Source: Hyphomicrobiales bacterium
Lineage (GTDB): Bacteria; Pseudomonadota; Alphaproteobacteria; Rhizobiales; Aestuariivirgaceae
Assembly: GCA_025359045.1 (NCBI GenBank)
Contig: JANYHN010000008.1
Span: 62,001 to 126,000 of the forward strand
Direction: 5' to 3'
Length of the DNA: 64,000 nt
Positions 49,038 through 60,079 of the stretch are shown piece by piece (the stretch's first letter is position 1; each line of letters starts with the position of its first letter). A program made the position numbers and the translations under genes. The notes under the pieces were generated by a model. It did not search any database, was not told the DNA's origin, and saw only the letters and a program-made list of their open reading frames with translations.

Positions 49038-49922
49038 ATGCCCACATCGTTGACACGTGTTCATTTTCTGCTGGCTCTTGCAATTGTTGCAATATGGGGC
49101 AGTAATTTTGTGGTGATCAAGCTCGCCCTTAATCATTTGCCGCCACTGCTGTTTGCAACGCTGCGCTTTGCGTTAGTGGTTTTTCCTTTAGTGTTCTTTA
49201 TCAAGCGCCCGCAAGTGTCTCTGCTCAACCTTGCGAGCTATGGCGTATTGATCGGGGCGGGGCAATTTGGTCTTATGTTCATTGCCATGAAGGGCCACAT
49301 CAGTCCCGGCATCACATCGCTGGTCATTCAGTTACAGGTTTTTGTGACAATTGGAATTTCGGTTTTGCGCGGCTCTGAACGTTTGCGCGGATATCAATAT
49401 GTTGCACTCGGATTGGCGGTTCTGGGGCTGGCCAACATTGCGCTATACGGCGGCGGAAGTGCAACACCGTTGGGTTTATTTCTGGTTATTTGCGCCGCAA
49501 TCAGTTGGGGCATCGCCAACATCATCAACCGGGCGGCAGGCAAGATTGATATGCTGGCCTATGTGGTGTGGGCGGCAATATTTGCCGTTCCACCGCTATT
49601 AGTTTTGTCGTTGATCTTTGAAGGATGGCGAGCGGATTTGCAGGGATTGCAACAAGCAGACTTTATGTCTTGGGCGGCCGTGATTTGGCAATCTGTGGCC
49701 AACACGATGTTTGGTTATGGCGCTTGGGGGTGGTTGCTATCGCGTTATCCAGCTGCAACGGTCACGCCAACAGCACTCTTGGTGCCGGTTTTTGGTATGA
49801 GCACGTCGGCATTTTTTCTGGGTGAAGGGCTCGAACAGTGGAAGCTTGCCGCGGCGGGGTTGGTTCTCGGTGGCCTAGCACTCAATCTCTTTTGGCCACG
49901 GTTTTATTCGCAAATCCGGTAA
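49038..49922 (+). CDS. EamA (DMT) family transporter
   Basis: AIWGSNFVVIKLALNHLPPLLFATLRFALVVFPLVFF; ten hydrophobic segments; start inside ORF 49011-49922. Confidence 0.9.
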   Translation: MPTSLTRVHFLLALAIVAIWGSNFVVIKLALNHLPPLLFATLRFALVVFPLVFFIKRPQVSLLNLASYGVLIGAGQFGLMFIAMKGHISPGITSLVIQLQVFVTIGISVLRGSERLRGYQYVALGLAVLGLANIALYGGGSATPLGLFLVICAAISWGIANIINRAAGKIDMLAYVVWAAIFAVPPLLVLSLIFEGWRADLQGLQQADFMSWAAVIWQSVANTMFGYGAWGWLLSRYPAATVTPTALLVPVFGMSTSAFFLGEGLEQWKLAAAGLVLGGLALNLFWPRFYSQIR

Positions 49923-50902
49923 GTTCCGCTCTTTCCATGTTGGCCCAAATCAAAGTGGAAATGGCTAGCATGAGCTTCGTTCGCACCGGGGCCCAACACC
50001 GTAGTAAAATATGTGCAAGCTGAATGGCGAATCGTGGAAAGAACGAGATAGTCTTTGTTCAGAGAAGAAATTGCATCTTTCACCAGAAAGATGCGCCCAT
50101 CTGCTAATTGAATGCGCTCGATGTCGACAGCGTTTCCCAATGCGTGTTCGCTCATTTTCGCCGACGAATCTCCGTTTCGCCCGCGGCAGACAAAGCCAGG
50201 TCCTGTGTAGAGTTTTGAAATTTGCGACTTTGCTTGCGAAGCGACGGTGGGAATAGCACTGTCATGAATGAAATTGATAAATTGCAAAGCAAAGCCGCAA
50301 TTCAGATTAGGTTGATCGGGAAACTCCAGCTTCTGGCCATTCAAAGTGTAGGACTTGAGCCGCACGGGATTGATGATGACGCAACTGCCCTGCTGTTCAT
50401 AGGTGGGATTTGGCGTGAAGCTGACATTGAATTTGTTCAGCGCGGCTTGGCAAGCTGTTGCATCGGAAAGTAGCACGGGCGCAGGTAAATGAATGGGCGG
50501 CGGCGATGCAGCCTTTGGCTGGGGAGCTATATTCTTGGGCGGTACTGGGGGCGCTGGTGGGATGACAGGTTCCGGCGGAATTGGCTCAGGCGCAACATCA
50601 ATCACTGGTTCTGGCGGAATGACTTCAGTTTCCACAGGTTTTTCACGCGGGATTGGCGGCTTTGGTTTGATCTGAATTACAGGTGTGACGGGAGTTTCAG
50701 TTCTCTGCGGAACAGGTTTTTCAACAATTGGACTTTTTGTTTTTTTATGTTTGCAGCTTTTGGATTTGACCGCTTTACATAATGTTCTTTCGACGTTGCG
50801 TAGAGCAGATTCAATTGGGTTTCTAGCCAAAACATGTGGGCTCACGGAAACAAATGCGATTAAACCCAACACACCAACACGAATGCAAACATTTAGTTTC
50901 AT
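49904..50902 (-). CDS. Extensin-like C-terminal family protein
   Basis: Pro-rich linker, then CQAALNKFNVSFTP..., SEHALGNAVDI, SACTYFTTVLGPGANEAHASHFHFDLG. Confidence 0.88.
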   Translation of the reverse strand: MKLNVCIRVGVLGLIAFVSVSPHVLARNPIESALRNVERTLCKAVKSKSCKHKKTKSPIVEKPVPQRTETPVTPVIQIKPKPPIPREKPVETEVIPPEPVIDVAPEPIPPEPVIPPAPPVPPKNIAPQPKAASPPPIHLPAPVLLSDATACQAALNKFNVSFTPNPTYEQQGSCVIINPVRLKSYTLNGQKLEFPDQPNLNCGFALQFINFIHDSAIPTVASQAKSQISKLYTGPGFVCRGRNGDSSAKMSEHALGNAVDIERIQLADGRIFLVKDAISSLNKDYLVLSTIRHSACTYFTTVLGPGANEAHASHFHFDLGQHGKSGTYRICE

Positions 50903-50946
50903 TTGGTAATGCTAAGCTGATTTGATCTTGATGCAAAATAAAAAAT

Positions 50947-51807
50947 CTAAGTCTGCCACGCTTTCATCTGGCCCCTGAACCACGTTAATTGGCGTTTGAT
51001 AAAGTTGCGGGTCGCAGTTTTGGCTTTTGTTTTTGCTTCGTCGAGGGTGATTTCACCTTTGAGGTGGGCGAGAAGTTCGGGAACACCGATGGCTTTCATC
51101 AACGGCTGCGCTGGGTCAATATCTGGAAGGGACTGAACTTCGGCAATAGCGCCCTGCTCCAACATGTAATCAAATCTTCTTTCGGCTCTGGCATAAAGTT
51201 CTTCTCTTGGCACATTCATAAACACACGTTCAATGTTCGCACCTTGCAATATGGATTCGTGCTGGGCCTGTTTCTGCCAATCTATCAGAGGTTTACCTGT
51301 GCTTTCGAAGACCTCAAGTGAACGTATCAAACGCTGTCGATCGGCGGCATTGAGACGAGCGGCGCTTTGGGCGTGTCGCCTTTCTAGTTCCGCATAGAGA
51401 TTGCCATCGAAGTTGCGCCATTTCTCGCGTATGATCGGATCAATTGCTGGCAGCTTGGCGAGGCCCTGCTCCAGCGCGGTAAAGTACAGACCGGTGCCAC
51501 CGCAAATAATCGGTAGCTGCCCATTATTCCAGCAACTTTTAATTTCACTTTCTGCTTGCGCAAGCCAAATAGCGGTGGAGAAATCATCGGCACCGCTAAT
51601 GTGGCCAAAAAGCCTATGCGGAACTATAGCCTCCTCCACAGTCGAGGGCCGCGCTGTGATGATGCGGAGCTCTTTATACACCTGCATCGAGTCGGCATTG
51701 ATAATCACCCCACCCCGCGCCTGCGCTTGGGCCATGGCTAAAGCAGACTTGCCGCTGGCTGTTGGGCCTGCAATAAGCAGCACAGATTTTTCAAATTTGA
51801 GTGGCAT
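50947..51807 (-). CDS. miaA: tRNA dimethylallyltransferase
   Basis: LIAGPTASGKSALAMAQA, NADSMQVYKELRIITARPS, IICGGTGLYFTAL. Confidence 0.95.
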   Translation of the reverse strand: MPLKFEKSVLLIAGPTASGKSALAMAQAQARGGVIINADSMQVYKELRIITARPSTVEEAIVPHRLFGHISGADDFSTAIWLAQAESEIKSCWNNGQLPIICGGTGLYFTALEQGLAKLPAIDPIIREKWRNFDGNLYAELERRHAQSAARLNAADRQRLIRSLEVFESTGKPLIDWQKQAQHESILQGANIERVFMNVPREELYARAERRFDYMLEQGAIAEVQSLPDIDPAQPLMKAIGVPELLAHLKGEITLDEAKTKAKTATRNFIKRQLTWFRGQMKAWQT

Positions 51808-52674
51808 ATGGATTCCGTACTTGTTCTCATAGCAGCGCCGGGCAGCAGCGCAATCAATTCTAGTGTGATTGAAACTCTACGCAGTTTTGGTGGTGCGCCC
51901 TATTGGCTAAGTATTGGCGATGCTGCAGAAGTGAAACCATTTGAGGGGATGCAGGGGTTTTTGGAATTTTTAAAAGCGCAACCAATTGATGCCAACCTCG
52001 TTCCACTGGCAAACCGCCGCAAGAAATTTTTGATTGCGGATATGGATTCAACCATGATCCATCAAGAATGCATTGATGAATTGGGGGTGATGGCGGGTGC
52101 GGGCGATCACATCAAAGAAATAACAGCTCGGGCTATGCGCGGTGAATTGAATTTTGAAAGCGCTTTGAAAGAACGCGTTGGCTTGCTAAAGGGACTTAAT
52201 GAAACTGTGATAGCGCAATTGATCCGTGAACGGATCACTTTCATGGAGGGTGGCAAAACGTTGCTGGCAACGATGAAGGCCAATGGCGCTTATGCTGCGC
52301 TGGTGTCAGGTGGGTTTACGGCTTTCACCTCGCATGTGGCGATAGCATTGGGATTCGATGAAAATCATGCCAACACATTGCTTTTTCACGATGGCAAACT
52401 CACAGGCGAGGTGGCGATGCCTATTCTTGGCAAAGAAGCAAAAGTGGAATCGCTAAAGCGCATTTGTTCCGAGCGCGGTATCTCACAAGATTATGTGGTC
52501 GCCGTCGGTGATGGTGCAAATGACATCCCCATGTTGCTAAAGGCCGGAATGGGTGTGGCACTTCATGCCAAACTAAAGGTGCAAGAGGCAGCAAAATTCA
52601 GCATCAATCATGGTGACCTCACGGCGTTGCTTTATTTGCAAGGTTATATGAAGAGCGAGTTTGTGTTTGGATGA
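51808..52674 (+). CDS. serB: Phosphoserine phosphatase
   Basis: LIADMDSTMIHQECIDELGVMAG, VSGGFTAFTSHVA, VAVGDGANDIPMLLKAGMGVALHAK. Confidence 0.95.
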   Translation: MDSVLVLIAAPGSSAINSSVIETLRSFGGAPYWLSIGDAAEVKPFEGMQGFLEFLKAQPIDANLVPLANRRKKFLIADMDSTMIHQECIDELGVMAGAGDHIKEITARAMRGELNFESALKERVGLLKGLNETVIAQLIRERITFMEGGKTLLATMKANGAYAALVSGGFTAFTSHVAIALGFDENHANTLLFHDGKLTGEVAMPILGKEAKVESLKRICSERGISQDYVVAVGDGANDIPMLLKAGMGVALHAKLKVQEAAKFSINHGDLTALLYLQGYMKSEFVFG

Positions 52675-52688
52675 TTTCGAATTGCTGC

Positions 52689-55600
52689 TTACGAAGCTTG
52701 AATCTGCAGTTCTTCAGTTTTGCGCTTCCCAAACAGCCTACGGATGAATTGAGAAAATGCCTCCATAAGCACGAAAATCACTGGCGTAATAAACAGTGTG
52801 AGCACTTGACTGACCAATAACCCGCCAACCACTGCAACGCCCAATGGTTGCCTTAGTTCTGAACTCGCACCGGTTCCGATGGCTACGGGCACAGCGCCAA
52901 GCAGCGCGCAGAATGTAGTCATCATGATCGGGCGAAAGCGGCGGGTGGCGGCTTCCTGCATGGCAGTGACCGCGTTATGCGTTCCGTCACGCGTGAGTTG
53001 CAATGCCACGTCAATCATCATGATAGCGTTCTTCTTTACAATGCCGATCAGCATAAGAAGACCAATCAAGGCAATCATCGAAAAATCCATGCCCATCAGC
53101 TGCAAAGCGAGCAACGCCCCCAAGGCTGCAGACGGCAAGCCAGAAAGGATGGTCAGTGGGTGAACGAAACTCTCATAAAGTACGCCGAGCAGGATGTAGA
53201 TAATCAGAATAGCTGCGCCGATTAAAAGACCTGTGTTATTAGTTGATTGTTGGAAGATCAATGCCGCACCAGCGTAACTGGAAATGACTGATGATGGCAG
53301 TGTAATTTCTTTTTTGATTTGTTCAATGCGGCTGGTTGCCGTGCCAAGTACAACACCCGGCGGCAAGTTGAATGAGACGGTCACCGCGGTGAGTTGACCT
53401 GTTTGATTGACAGATACAGGCGCAGGACTGCGATCAATGGTTGCAAAACTCGCCAATGGCACTAAATTTCCGTTGGTTGCGGGCACTCTGATGGATGCCA
53501 GCATGCGTTCATCCCATGGACGCGATTGATCATACTCCAGTATCACATTGTAACTATTGCCTGTGGTTTGAATTTGCGTGGCGGTGCTGCTGCCAAAACC
53601 ATTTTGCAAAGTTTGGCGCAATGTTGCGGGGCTGATACTCAAGGCGCTGGCGCGATCAAAATCAACATTCACGCCAGCTTGAAGGGCGTTGTTTTGCAAA
53701 TCTGATGTCACATCGACAAAATTTGCAGTGTCTTTGCGCATCGCATCCGTCAAGACTTGCGCCCATTGGCGTGTGAGATTTGCGTCGAGTGATTGCAGTA
53801 CCAATTGATATTGGCTTTGCGTACTGCGACCACCAAAATTCAGCGATTGCTGAGGATTAACGAAGCCGCGCAATCCGCCAATATTTGATATGTCTTTGCG
53901 CAGGCCTGCCACTACGGTGTCAAGCGCGGCGCGCTGAGATTTCGGTTTGAGTTGTGCCGTGATCGAACCGGAATTACTGCTTGCACCGCCGGGGCCACCA
54001 CCTACAAATGAAAGAATGTGATCTACAGCAGGATCAGCGGCGACGGCGTCTGCCGCCTGTTGTTGAAGAGCAAGCATTTCTGGATAGGATATATCTTGAC
54101 GTGCCTGAGTCGAAATTGAAACTGTTCCGATATCTTCGGACGGGAATAGACTGCGCGGCAAGGCACTAAACAGTGCAAAGGAGGCGTAACCCGTTCCGAA
54201 AAATATCAGAACAATGATGAGCTTGTGACGCAGGCACCAGCCCACCATCCATCCATAGCTATCGGTAATTTTATCAAATAATGTTTTCTTGGGGTTTTCA
54301 ACATGTGGAGAGTGAGGCAAACGCGCTGCCAGCATCGGTGTTACTGTCAATGAGATGAAAGCGGATGAGAGAATGGCCATCGTGACGACGACGCCAAATT
54401 CATTGAATACTTTACCGATTATGCCGCCCATCAACAAAATGGGAATGAACACAGCGACGAGCGAAAGTGACATGGAAATAATTGTACCCGTCACTTCGCG
54501 ACTGCCTTTCAAGGCGGCGGTAAAGGGATCTTCGCCCTCCTCGACCAAGCGAACGATATTTTCCAGCATAACGATAGCATCATCAACAACGAGGCCAACC
54601 GAAAGCGTTAGTCCCAACAATGATATATTGTCGATGGAATAGCCAAAATAATACATTGCCGCAAAAGTCATCAGAAGACTCAGAGGCACGGCGATCCCGG
54701 GGATTAAAGTAGCTGAAATGCGCCTCAAGAATAAGAAGATTACCATAATAACCAGAATAATGGTCAGGCCCAATGAATACTGCACATCTTCAACGGCATT
54801 TTTAATTGATACTGACGCGTCGTTTACGATGTTGATTTTCATGCCGGCGGGAAGCCCAGCTTCGAGGGCCGGCAATTTATCTTTCACAGACTGAACCAAA
54901 TCAACAGTGTTAGCAGCGGGTTGGCGGATGACCGCAATCACGATGGCTTGTTTGCCATCCAGCCAGCTGCCTTGTTGTAAATTGGAATAACTATCTAAAA
55001 CTTCAGCCACATCACCAAGTCTGGCCGACGCCCCGTTCGAACGCGCGATGATGAGTGTCTTAAAGGTTTCAGCACTCGTGCGTTGAGTTTGAGAATCAAT
55101 TGTCATTGACTGACTATCAGTTTGGAACGACCCAAGTGGGGTTTGGTCGTTGGCAACTTTCAAGGCTTGAGAAACTTGGTTAAGTGACAGACCGCGCGCA
55201 GCTAGTTTATCTGGATCAACCTCAATGCGCACCGCATAGGTTTTCGAACCAAAGATTTGTGCTTGAGCAACGCCCGTGATGGTTGATAGGGCGGGCGCGA
55301 TCACGTTCTGCGCCATATCATCCATCTTGGTCAAAGGTGCTCCGTCGCTGGTCAGCGCCAAGAACAGAACGGGCGCACTGGCCGGGTTGGCTTTGCGGTA
55401 GCTGGGTGGCGTGGTGAGATTTGCGGGTAATTGTCTTTGCGCCCGACTGATGGCGGCTTGCACATCCGCAGCGGCAGCATCGATATTGCGGGTGAGATTA
55501 AATTGTATTGTAATATTCGATCCACCCAAATCCGAACGTGCGGTGATCGTGTCAATTCCGTCGATCGTTTGAAATTGTTTGATCAAAGGGGTGGCCACAG

Positions 55601-55784
55601 AGCTTGCCATCGTGTCGGGTGATGCGCCAGCGAGATTTGCAGATACACTAATTGTTGGAAAATCGGCTTGAGGCAGGGCAGCTACGGGCAATTTTGAATA
55701 AGAGGCCAAGCCGCCAAATAATATTGCCAGCATCATGAGAATTGTGGCGACGGGGCGTCTGATGAATAAAGCGGAAATGCTCAC
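52689..55784 (-). CDS. RND efflux permease (AcrB/MdtB-C-like)
   Basis: FIRRPVATILMMLAILFGGL, GLVVDDAIVMLENIVR, RFRPIMMTTFCALLGAVPVAIGTG. Confidence 0.95.
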   Translation of the reverse strand: MSISALFIRRPVATILMMLAILFGGLASYSKLPVAALPQADFPTISVSANLAGASPDTMASSVATPLIKQFQTIDGIDTITARSDLGGSNITIQFNLTRNIDAAAADVQAAISRAQRQLPANLTTPPSYRKANPASAPVLFLALTSDGAPLTKMDDMAQNVIAPALSTITGVAQAQIFGSKTYAVRIEVDPDKLAARGLSLNQVSQALKVANDQTPLGSFQTDSQSMTIDSQTQRTSAETFKTLIIARSNGASARLGDVAEVLDSYSNLQQGSWLDGKQAIVIAVIRQPAANTVDLVQSVKDKLPALEAGLPAGMKINIVNDASVSIKNAVEDVQYSLGLTIILVIMVIFLFLRRISATLIPGIAVPLSLLMTFAAMYYFGYSIDNISLLGLTLSVGLVVDDAIVMLENIVRLVEEGEDPFTAALKGSREVTGTIISMSLSLVAVFIPILLMGGIIGKVFNEFGVVVTMAILSSAFISLTVTPMLAARLPHSPHVENPKKTLFDKITDSYGWMVGWCLRHKLIIVLIFFGTGYASFALFSALPRSLFPSEDIGTVSISTQARQDISYPEMLALQQQAADAVAADPAVDHILSFVGGGPGGASSNSGSITAQLKPKSQRAALDTVVAGLRKDISNIGGLRGFVNPQQSLNFGGRSTQSQYQLVLQSLDANLTRQWAQVLTDAMRKDTANFVDVTSDLQNNALQAGVNVDFDRASALSISPATLRQTLQNGFGSSTATQIQTTGNSYNVILEYDQSRPWDERMLASIRVPATNGNLVPLASFATIDRSPAPVSVNQTGQLTAVTVSFNLPPGVVLGTATSRIEQIKKEITLPSSVISSYAGAALIFQQSTNNTGLLIGAAILIIYILLGVLYESFVHPLTILSGLPSAALGALLALQLMGMDFSMIALIGLLMLIGIVKKNAIMMIDVALQLTRDGTHNAVTAMQEAATRRFRPIMMTTFCALLGAVPVAIGTGASSELRQPLGVAVVGGLLVSQVLTLFITPVIFVLMEAFSQFIRRLFGKRKTEELQIQAS

Positions 55785-57067
55785 GGTGCTGTGCTCTGTG
55801 CTGTTTCTTCTGCGTTGGCTTTTGGTTTCCTTGGTTTTTTTGAATTGGCAGAAGTCGTATTTTTATCTGGAGCGGCAGAACCGACTTTTACAGCTGAACC
55901 ATTCACCAAATTTATTTGGCCCTCGATCACCACACTCTCGCCTGCACTCAGGCCTTTTGCAATGCCTGCCGTTTGATCTCCGCGCAAGGCAATCTCAACA
56001 GGCCTCACCTCAATCGTGTTATCCTGTTTCACGATGTAAACTGCGTTGCCGCTGGAGGTTGGCGTTACGGCTTGGTTGGGCACGAGTACGAGATTTTCGA
56101 TTGCACCGGCCGTTACGTCGACATTGATGGCTTGCCCGCTTAGAAATGTCATGTCGGTGTTTGGAATTTCTGCCCGCATTTTGAAAGTACCAGAATTGCT
56201 ATCGATGCTGGTATCGACAAACACGATAGGGCCTTTCACGGTTTGTGGCTTTGCCGTGGATTGCGCTGCAACATCAACCGACAGTGTATGATCGGCAAAT
56301 GATTTGTGGATTAACTCCGCATCACGATCTGGCAATGCAAATTCGGCATAGACGGGATCAAGTTGCATTATGGTCGCAACGGAAGTGCCGGGGGCAACAA
56401 AGGCGCCAGGTGAAAGAAGAATGGTGCCGAGCTTGCCATCAAATGGTGCATGAATTTCGGTCAAGGACAGTGTGACTTGGTCAGCAGCCAAAACGGCTTG
56501 GTCGAAGTTTACGGCGGCAGTGGCCACTTTGGCCGCAGTATCTGCATCATCGCCGGCCTGCTTGCTGTTCAAACCTTTATTCAATAAATCTTTTGCGCGC
56601 TTTGCTGCAATATTTGCATTGTCTAAGGTCGCTTGGTCTTTGATCAAGGTGGCCTGATCCTTATTGATCGTGGCACTGATCACTCGGGTATCGAGTTGTG
56701 CGATGAGATCGCCTTTCTTCACTGTCGCGCCGTCTTTGACCAACACGTCCGCCAAAATCCCTGAACTGGCTGCCGTCAATATGGACGAGGCAATGGGAAC
56801 GATCGTTCCAATGGTCTGGCGGTTAATGGGCATGCTGCCTGAAACAGCTTTCGCGACCAGAACTGTGATCGGCCCTGCACTGTTGCGCCTTTTAGTTCCC
56901 CCGCCGCTACTATCAACCTTTGCTGCGACACTTGCACCGCCGAATTTTGATTGCCAGAGCGCAGTCGCTTGCGGCAGCCACTTTGCTTCGGTAAAATATG
57001 CGGTGACGAGCACAGCGGAGACCAATAATAAAGCTATTAAGCGGCGCAAATTCATAGAACTTTCCAT
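55781..57067 (-). CDS. RND efflux periplasmic adaptor (MFP)
   Basis: SGILADVLVKDGATVKKGDLIAQLD, IHAPFDGKLGTILLSPGAFV; start inside ORF 55781-57112. Confidence 0.93.
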   Translation of the reverse strand: MESSMNLRRLIALLLVSAVLVTAYFTEAKWLPQATALWQSKFGGASVAAKVDSSGGGTKRRNSAGPITVLVAKAVSGSMPINRQTIGTIVPIASSILTAASSGILADVLVKDGATVKKGDLIAQLDTRVISATINKDQATLIKDQATLDNANIAAKRAKDLLNKGLNSKQAGDDADTAAKVATAAVNFDQAVLAADQVTLSLTEIHAPFDGKLGTILLSPGAFVAPGTSVATIMQLDPVYAEFALPDRDAELIHKSFADHTLSVDVAAQSTAKPQTVKGPIVFVDTSIDSNSGTFKMRAEIPNTDMTFLSGQAINVDVTAGAIENLVLVPNQAVTPTSSGNAVYIVKQDNTIEVRPVEIALRGDQTAGIAKGLSAGESVVIEGQINLVNGSAVKVGSAAPDKNTTSANSKKPRKPKANAEETAQSTAP

Positions 57068-57123
57068 ATGATTTATGATTAAGACGATAAAGCGATATGT
57101 TTTCCGTTGCATCTAAAATATTT

Positions 57124-57140
57124 TGCATTGCAGCAATGCA
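57124..57140. promoter_or_regulatory. Perfect inverted repeat TGCATTG-CAG-CAATGCA
   Basis: 7-3-7 palindrome in the divergent promoter between the RND operon and uvrB. Confidence 0.55.
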
Positions 57141-57168
57141 CAATATTCAAAAACACACTCGCTTGTTC

Positions 57169-57185
57169 CTGACAGCAACTGTCAG
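57169..57185. promoter_or_regulatory. Perfect inverted repeat CTGACAG-CAA-CTGTCAG
   Basis: 7-3-7 palindrome in the same divergent promoter; TetR-operator-like shape. Confidence 0.55.
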
Positions 57186-57229
57186 TAGTGGCCTTTCGTT
57201 CCTCAACCTCAACCACTATATGGTGTGCT

Positions 57230-59530
57230 ATGGGACATTCGAGACAAGAAGGTGGATTTGCGGAGGCTCCTCAGCCTGCGCTTGAAGGCTATGAGCTGCC
57301 TGAGACGGCACGGGCTGGGCTAGAGGCTTTGCGGCCTGAGATTGGGATCATTCCTGCTTACGTTCCCTATAAGCCACCGAAACCGCCAAAATCTGAGGGT
57401 GGCAAGAGGCTTGAAGTGGTTTCGGAATTTGAGCCCAAGGGTGATCAGCCCACAGCGATCAAAGAACTGGTTGCGGGTGTGAACGCGCAAGATCGCGATC
57501 AAGTTCTCTTGGGTGTCACAGGTTCGGGCAAAACCTTTACCGTTGCCAAGATTATTGAAGCCACGCAGCGCCCTGCCCTGATTATGGCACCGAATAAAAC
57601 ATTGGCGGCGCAGCTTTATGGCGAGTTCCAACAATTCTTCCCGAATAATGCGGTCGAATATTTCGTATCATATTACGATTACTACACGCCTGAAGCCTAT
57701 GTCGCACGCACCGACACTTACATCGAAAAAGAATCAGCCATCAACGAACAGATTGACCGCATGCGCCACTCGGCCACGCGGGCGCTTTTAGAGCGTGATG
57801 ATGTGATCGTAGTCGCCTCGGTTTCTTGCATCTACGGCATTGGTGACGTTGAAACCTATTCGGCCATGGCCTTCCAAGTGAAGAAGGGCCAGCGCATCGG
57901 ACAGCGCGAACTAATAGGTGATCTGGTAACCTTGCATTACCGCCGCAATGATCAGAATTTTGTGCGCGGCACTTTCAGGGTGCGCGGTGATACGATCGAA
58001 TTGTTCCCATCGCATTTTGAAGATCGCGCTTGGCGTATTTCTTTGTTTGGTGATGAGATTGAAGGCATCTCGGAATTTGATCCTCTGACGGGCCATAAAA
58101 CGGCAGAGCTTGATAACATCAAGGTCTATTCCAATTCGCATTATGTGACGCCCAAGCCCACGCTAGAGCAAGCGGTGCTTCGCATCAAAAATGATCTGCG
58201 CATTCGCCTGCACGAGTTCAACTCGGCTGGTCGCATTCTCGAAGCGCAGCGTTTAGAGCAGCGCACGTTGTTCGACATTGAAATGATGATGGCCACAGGC
58301 AGTTGCGCTGGCATCGAAAATTATTCGCGTTATCTTACAGGCCGCAAACCTGGTGAGCCGCCGCCGACGCTGTTTGAATATCTTCCGGATAACGCTCTGG
58401 TGTTCCTTGATGAAAGCCATGTCACAGTTCCGCAGATCGGCGGTATGTTCAAGGGCGACTTTAGTCGCAAGGCCACACTTGCTGAATTTGGTTTCCGCTT
58501 ACCCTCGTGCATTGATAATCGTCCGCTGCGTTTTGAGGAATGGGAAGCCATGCGGCCGCAATCGATCTTCGTTTCAGCCACACCCGGCGGCTGGGAAATG
58601 AACCAGACGGGCGGTGTGTTTGCTGAGCAAGTGATCCGCCCTACGGGTCTCATCGATCCGCCAGTCATTATTCGCCCAGTTACCACGCAGGTTGATGATC
58701 TGATCGCCGAATGTAAAATTGTGGCGCAGTCGGGTATGCGTGTTTTGGTCACCACTTTAACCAAACGCATGGCCGAAGACCTGACCGAATATATGCATGA
58801 GCAAGGCATTCGCGTGCGTTATATGCACAGCGATATTGATACGATGGAGCGCATTGAGATTTTGCGCGATTTGCGGCTGGGCGCGTTTGATGTGTTGATC
58901 GGCATCAATCTGCTTCGCGAAGGTTTGGATATTCCGGAATGCGCACTGGTGGCAATTTTGGATGCGGATAAGGAAGGCTTTTTGCGGTCGGAAACATCAC
59001 TGGTGCAAACCATCGGCCGCGCCGCGCGTAACATTGATGGCCGGGTGATTATGTATGCCGATAAAATTACCGGCAGCATGGAACGCGCCATAGCCGAAAC
59101 CAACCGCCGCCGCGAAAAGCAGGAAGCTTATAACAAGGCCAATGGCATTACACCCGTGTCGATCCGCAAAAATATCGTCGACATTATGGGCAGCATGTAT
59201 GAGCAAGATCATGTGCAGGTCGATGGCGGACTATCGGAAGGCGGCGCACCACTGGTCGGACACAATCTGCAACGCGTACTGGCCGATATGGAAAAGCGCA
59301 TGAAAGAAGCGGCCTCAAATTTAGAGTTCGAAGAGGCGGCGAGATTGCGTGATGAGGTGAAGCGGTTGAAGGCGGTGGAGCTTGCAGTGATGGATGATCC
59401 GCTGGCAAGGAGTTCAAACATCCAGGAAGCAAAAGCAAGTTGGCCAAAGGCGAAGGCCACAGACCGGAGAGCCGGAAGCACGGCGGGCAAGCCGGGGACT
59501 AGGGCTTATCGCGGGCCGAAGCGAAGTTAA
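57230..59530 (+). CDS. uvrB: Excinuclease ABC subunit B
   Basis: [69 protein letters not shown]; start inside ORF 57188-59530. Confidence 0.97.
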   Translation: MGHSRQEGGFAEAPQPALEGYELPETARAGLEALRPEIGIIPAYVPYKPPKPPKSEGGKRLEVVSEFEPKGDQPTAIKELVAGVNAQDRDQVLLGVTGSGKTFTVAKIIEATQRPALIMAPNKTLAAQLYGEFQQFFPNNAVEYFVSYYDYYTPEAYVARTDTYIEKESAINEQIDRMRHSATRALLERDDVIVVASVSCIYGIGDVETYSAMAFQVKKGQRIGQRELIGDLVTLHYRRNDQNFVRGTFRVRGDTIELFPSHFEDRAWRISLFGDEIEGISEFDPLTGHKTAELDNIKVYSNSHYVTPKPTLEQAVLRIKNDLRIRLHEFNSAGRILEAQRLEQRTLFDIEMMMATGSCAGIENYSRYLTGRKPGEPPPTLFEYLPDNALVFLDESHVTVPQIGGMFKGDFSRKATLAEFGFRLPSCIDNRPLRFEEWEAMRPQSIFVSATPGGWEMNQTGGVFAEQVIRPTGLIDPPVIIRPVTTQVDDLIAECKIVAQSGMRVLVTTLTKRMAEDLTEYMHEQGIRVRYMHSDIDTMERIEILRDLRLGAFDVLIGINLLREGLDIPECALVAILDADKEGFLRSETSLVQTIGRAARNIDGRVIMYADKITGSMERAIAETNRRREKQEAYNKANGITPVSIRKNIVDIMGSMYEQDHVQVDGGLSEGGAPLVGHNLQRVLADMEKRMKEAASNLEFEEAARLRDEVKRLKAVELAVMDDPLARSSNIQEAKASWPKAKATDRRAGSTAGKPGTRAYRGPKRS

Positions 59531-59587
59531 TGCCCTTGTAAATTTTTTTTCGCTCGCTAAGGTTCCAACGGTAGCCGGGAGTCTTGT

Positions 59588-60079
59588 ATGGCAGATGAAA
59601 TCAAAATTTCGTGCGAAGAGGCCGAAAGTAAATTTAGTGTAGTGGCGAGACACGGCATTATGCCCACGAACGGAGAACAACGTTTCAGGCTTGCTCACAC
59701 GGCATCTGATACCGCCTATATTAGAACCGTTACCAGCCCAAACGACTTTGGCTGGCAGAACTCTCACTATCACAAGAGTTTGCAAGAGACCTACATCGTA
59801 CAATCGGGCTGGATTGGATACTCCGAGTTGGACGGAAAGAAGCCGAATGTAATTTTATACGAGGCTGGTGCCGTATTCACAACTAAGCCCTACGTCATCC
59901 ATAACATCTTTATGCCCAGGAGCTGCGTTATTCATACCGTGAAACATGGCACCTCGACTCGAGAACCGAAAAGGAATTCGGATTGGTGGGATGACCTCCC
60001 GGATGTCAGAGCACTAAATGAGTTTCTAAGAAGTTCTTTGGAGTCGGAAGAGAAAGTCAGAATAAGTGGAAAAGAATAA
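59588..60079 (+). CDS. Cupin-fold hypothetical protein
   Basis: NSHYHKSLQETYIVQSGWIGYSELDGKKPNVILYEAGAVFTTKPYVIHNIF. Confidence 0.65.
   Translation: MADEIKISCEEAESKFSVVARHGIMPTNGEQRFRLAHTASDTAYIRTVTSPNDFGWQNSHYHKSLQETYIVQSGWIGYSELDGKKPNVILYEAGAVFTTKPYVIHNIFMPRSCVIHTVKHGTSTREPKRNSDWWDDLPDVRALNEFLRSSLESEEKVRISGKE

Noticed and set aside
57165-57201. Possible SOS box before uvrB (GTTC...GTTC)
   Set aside because: Spacing is far from N7
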